A stretch of 12,798 bases of DNA from Alphaproteobacteria bacterium (lineage in GTDB: Bacteria; Pseudomonadota; Alphaproteobacteria; Rhizobiales; Hyphomicrobiaceae), in the NCBI GenBank assembly GCA_024279745.1, contig JAJRRE010000119.1, forward strand, positions 1 to 12,798. The letters run 5' to 3'. Of the stretch, positions 12,575 through 12,798 are shown in pieces. The position numbers were made by a program, and so were the translations under genes. Every line of letters begins with the position of its first letter. Position 1 is the first letter of the stretch. A model generated the notes under the pieces. It saw only the letters and a list, made by a program, of their open reading frames with translations, ran no database searches and was not told the origin of the DNA.

Positions 12575-12763
12575 TGCAGGGCGTAATTTCCCGTCATCCG
12601 ATGGAGGAAATTATACTCACACAGTTGTGAACAGACGTGAGGCGCATTGCCGCGTTTGAGATGCGACAACTGGAATTGTTTCAAGATCATATCAGCGCCC
12701 ATTGAAGCGCCGGCTAGCGCCTCATACCGCTGATACCAACGTTACGGAAATAGAAGGGTTGCC

Positions 12764-12798
12764 ATGAAAAAGAAACTTACAAAACTCGCCTTTATTGC
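12764..12798 (+). CDS. Start of a probable exported protein (partial)
   Basis: An ATG at 12764 preceded by AGAAGGG opens a frame MKKKLTKLAFI that runs off the right edge. The three lysines followed by a hydrophobic run look like the beginning of a Sec signal peptide. Too little is present to name it. The 189 bp between the HiPIP stop and this start hold three AGCGCC direct repeats (12694, 12706, 12716) and no clear terminator. Confidence 0.5.
   Translation, partial: MKKKLTKLAFI

Noticed and set aside
12590..12620. CRP site from TCACA and TGTGA near 12600
   Set aside because: The half sites are in the reverse order (TCACA before TGTGA) with four bases between, so they do not form a CRP operator.

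Overview
The window looks like the chromosome of a mesophilic alphaproteobacterium, possibly Hyphomicrobiales/Rhizobiales-like. The evidence is the style of the small exported proteins, the Tat-type HiPIP precursor, the DUF924 and YjbR proteins, the ThiC type with its N-terminal extension, and moderately high GC with GC-rich wobble positions. I cannot name a genus. No phage, plasmid, IS or CRISPR machinery is visible; the content is mostly core-like genes with repeat-rich spacers.

Layout. 1-405 (-): the start of prfC (release factor 3), cut by the window edge. 406-693: a spacer with two families of short tandem repeats; the second, a 29-bp unit, is a duplicated copy of the 3' end of the next gene. 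694-1392 (-): a Crp/Fnr-family regulator. 1656-2255 (+): a divergent TetR-family regulator. 2256-2761: a gene-free spacer with a 32-bp direct repeat, a 17-bp palindrome and a cluster of strong hairpins. 2762-5233 (+): the thiamine unit, made of a TPP riboswitch, a YjbR/MmcQ-family gene and thiC. 5255-5319: a large imperfect palindrome. 5331-5840: an unrecognised gene. 5928-6353: arfB (ribosome rescue). 6499-6948: a psiE-family membrane gene. 7052-7423 (+) and 7566-7886 (-): two convergent small secreted-protein genes. 7887-8344: a spacer with a CRP-like operator. 8345-9622 (+): an unrecognised polytopic membrane protein with a six-cysteine external loop. 9686-10240 (-): a DUF924 protein. 10414-11193 (+): an atypical SDR. 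11280-12080 (+): an XRE-type regulator. 12237-12574 (+): a HiPIP gene carrying an apparent one-base frameshift. 12764 to the edge: the start of another exported protein.

How the genes may work together. The clearest unit is TPP riboswitch - yjbR - thiC. The leader contains a readable candidate switch: ten bases of the aptamer are perfectly complementary to a segment just downstream, and a separate hairpin encloses the Shine-Dalgarno and start codon of the yjbR gene. Control is therefore probably translational, and it places the YjbR protein under thiamine control. The Crp-family regulator has the recognition-helix residues (R-E-x3-R) that in E. coli CRP read TGTGA, and the only good AGTGA-N6-TCACA site I found lies upstream of the small secreted-protein gene ending at 7566. 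A regulatory link is plausible but untested. I did not find a compelling new multi-gene defence or mobile system. The strongest leads are the riboswitch platform, the CRP-site hypothesis, the HiPIP frameshift and the gene-tail-derived tandem repeat.
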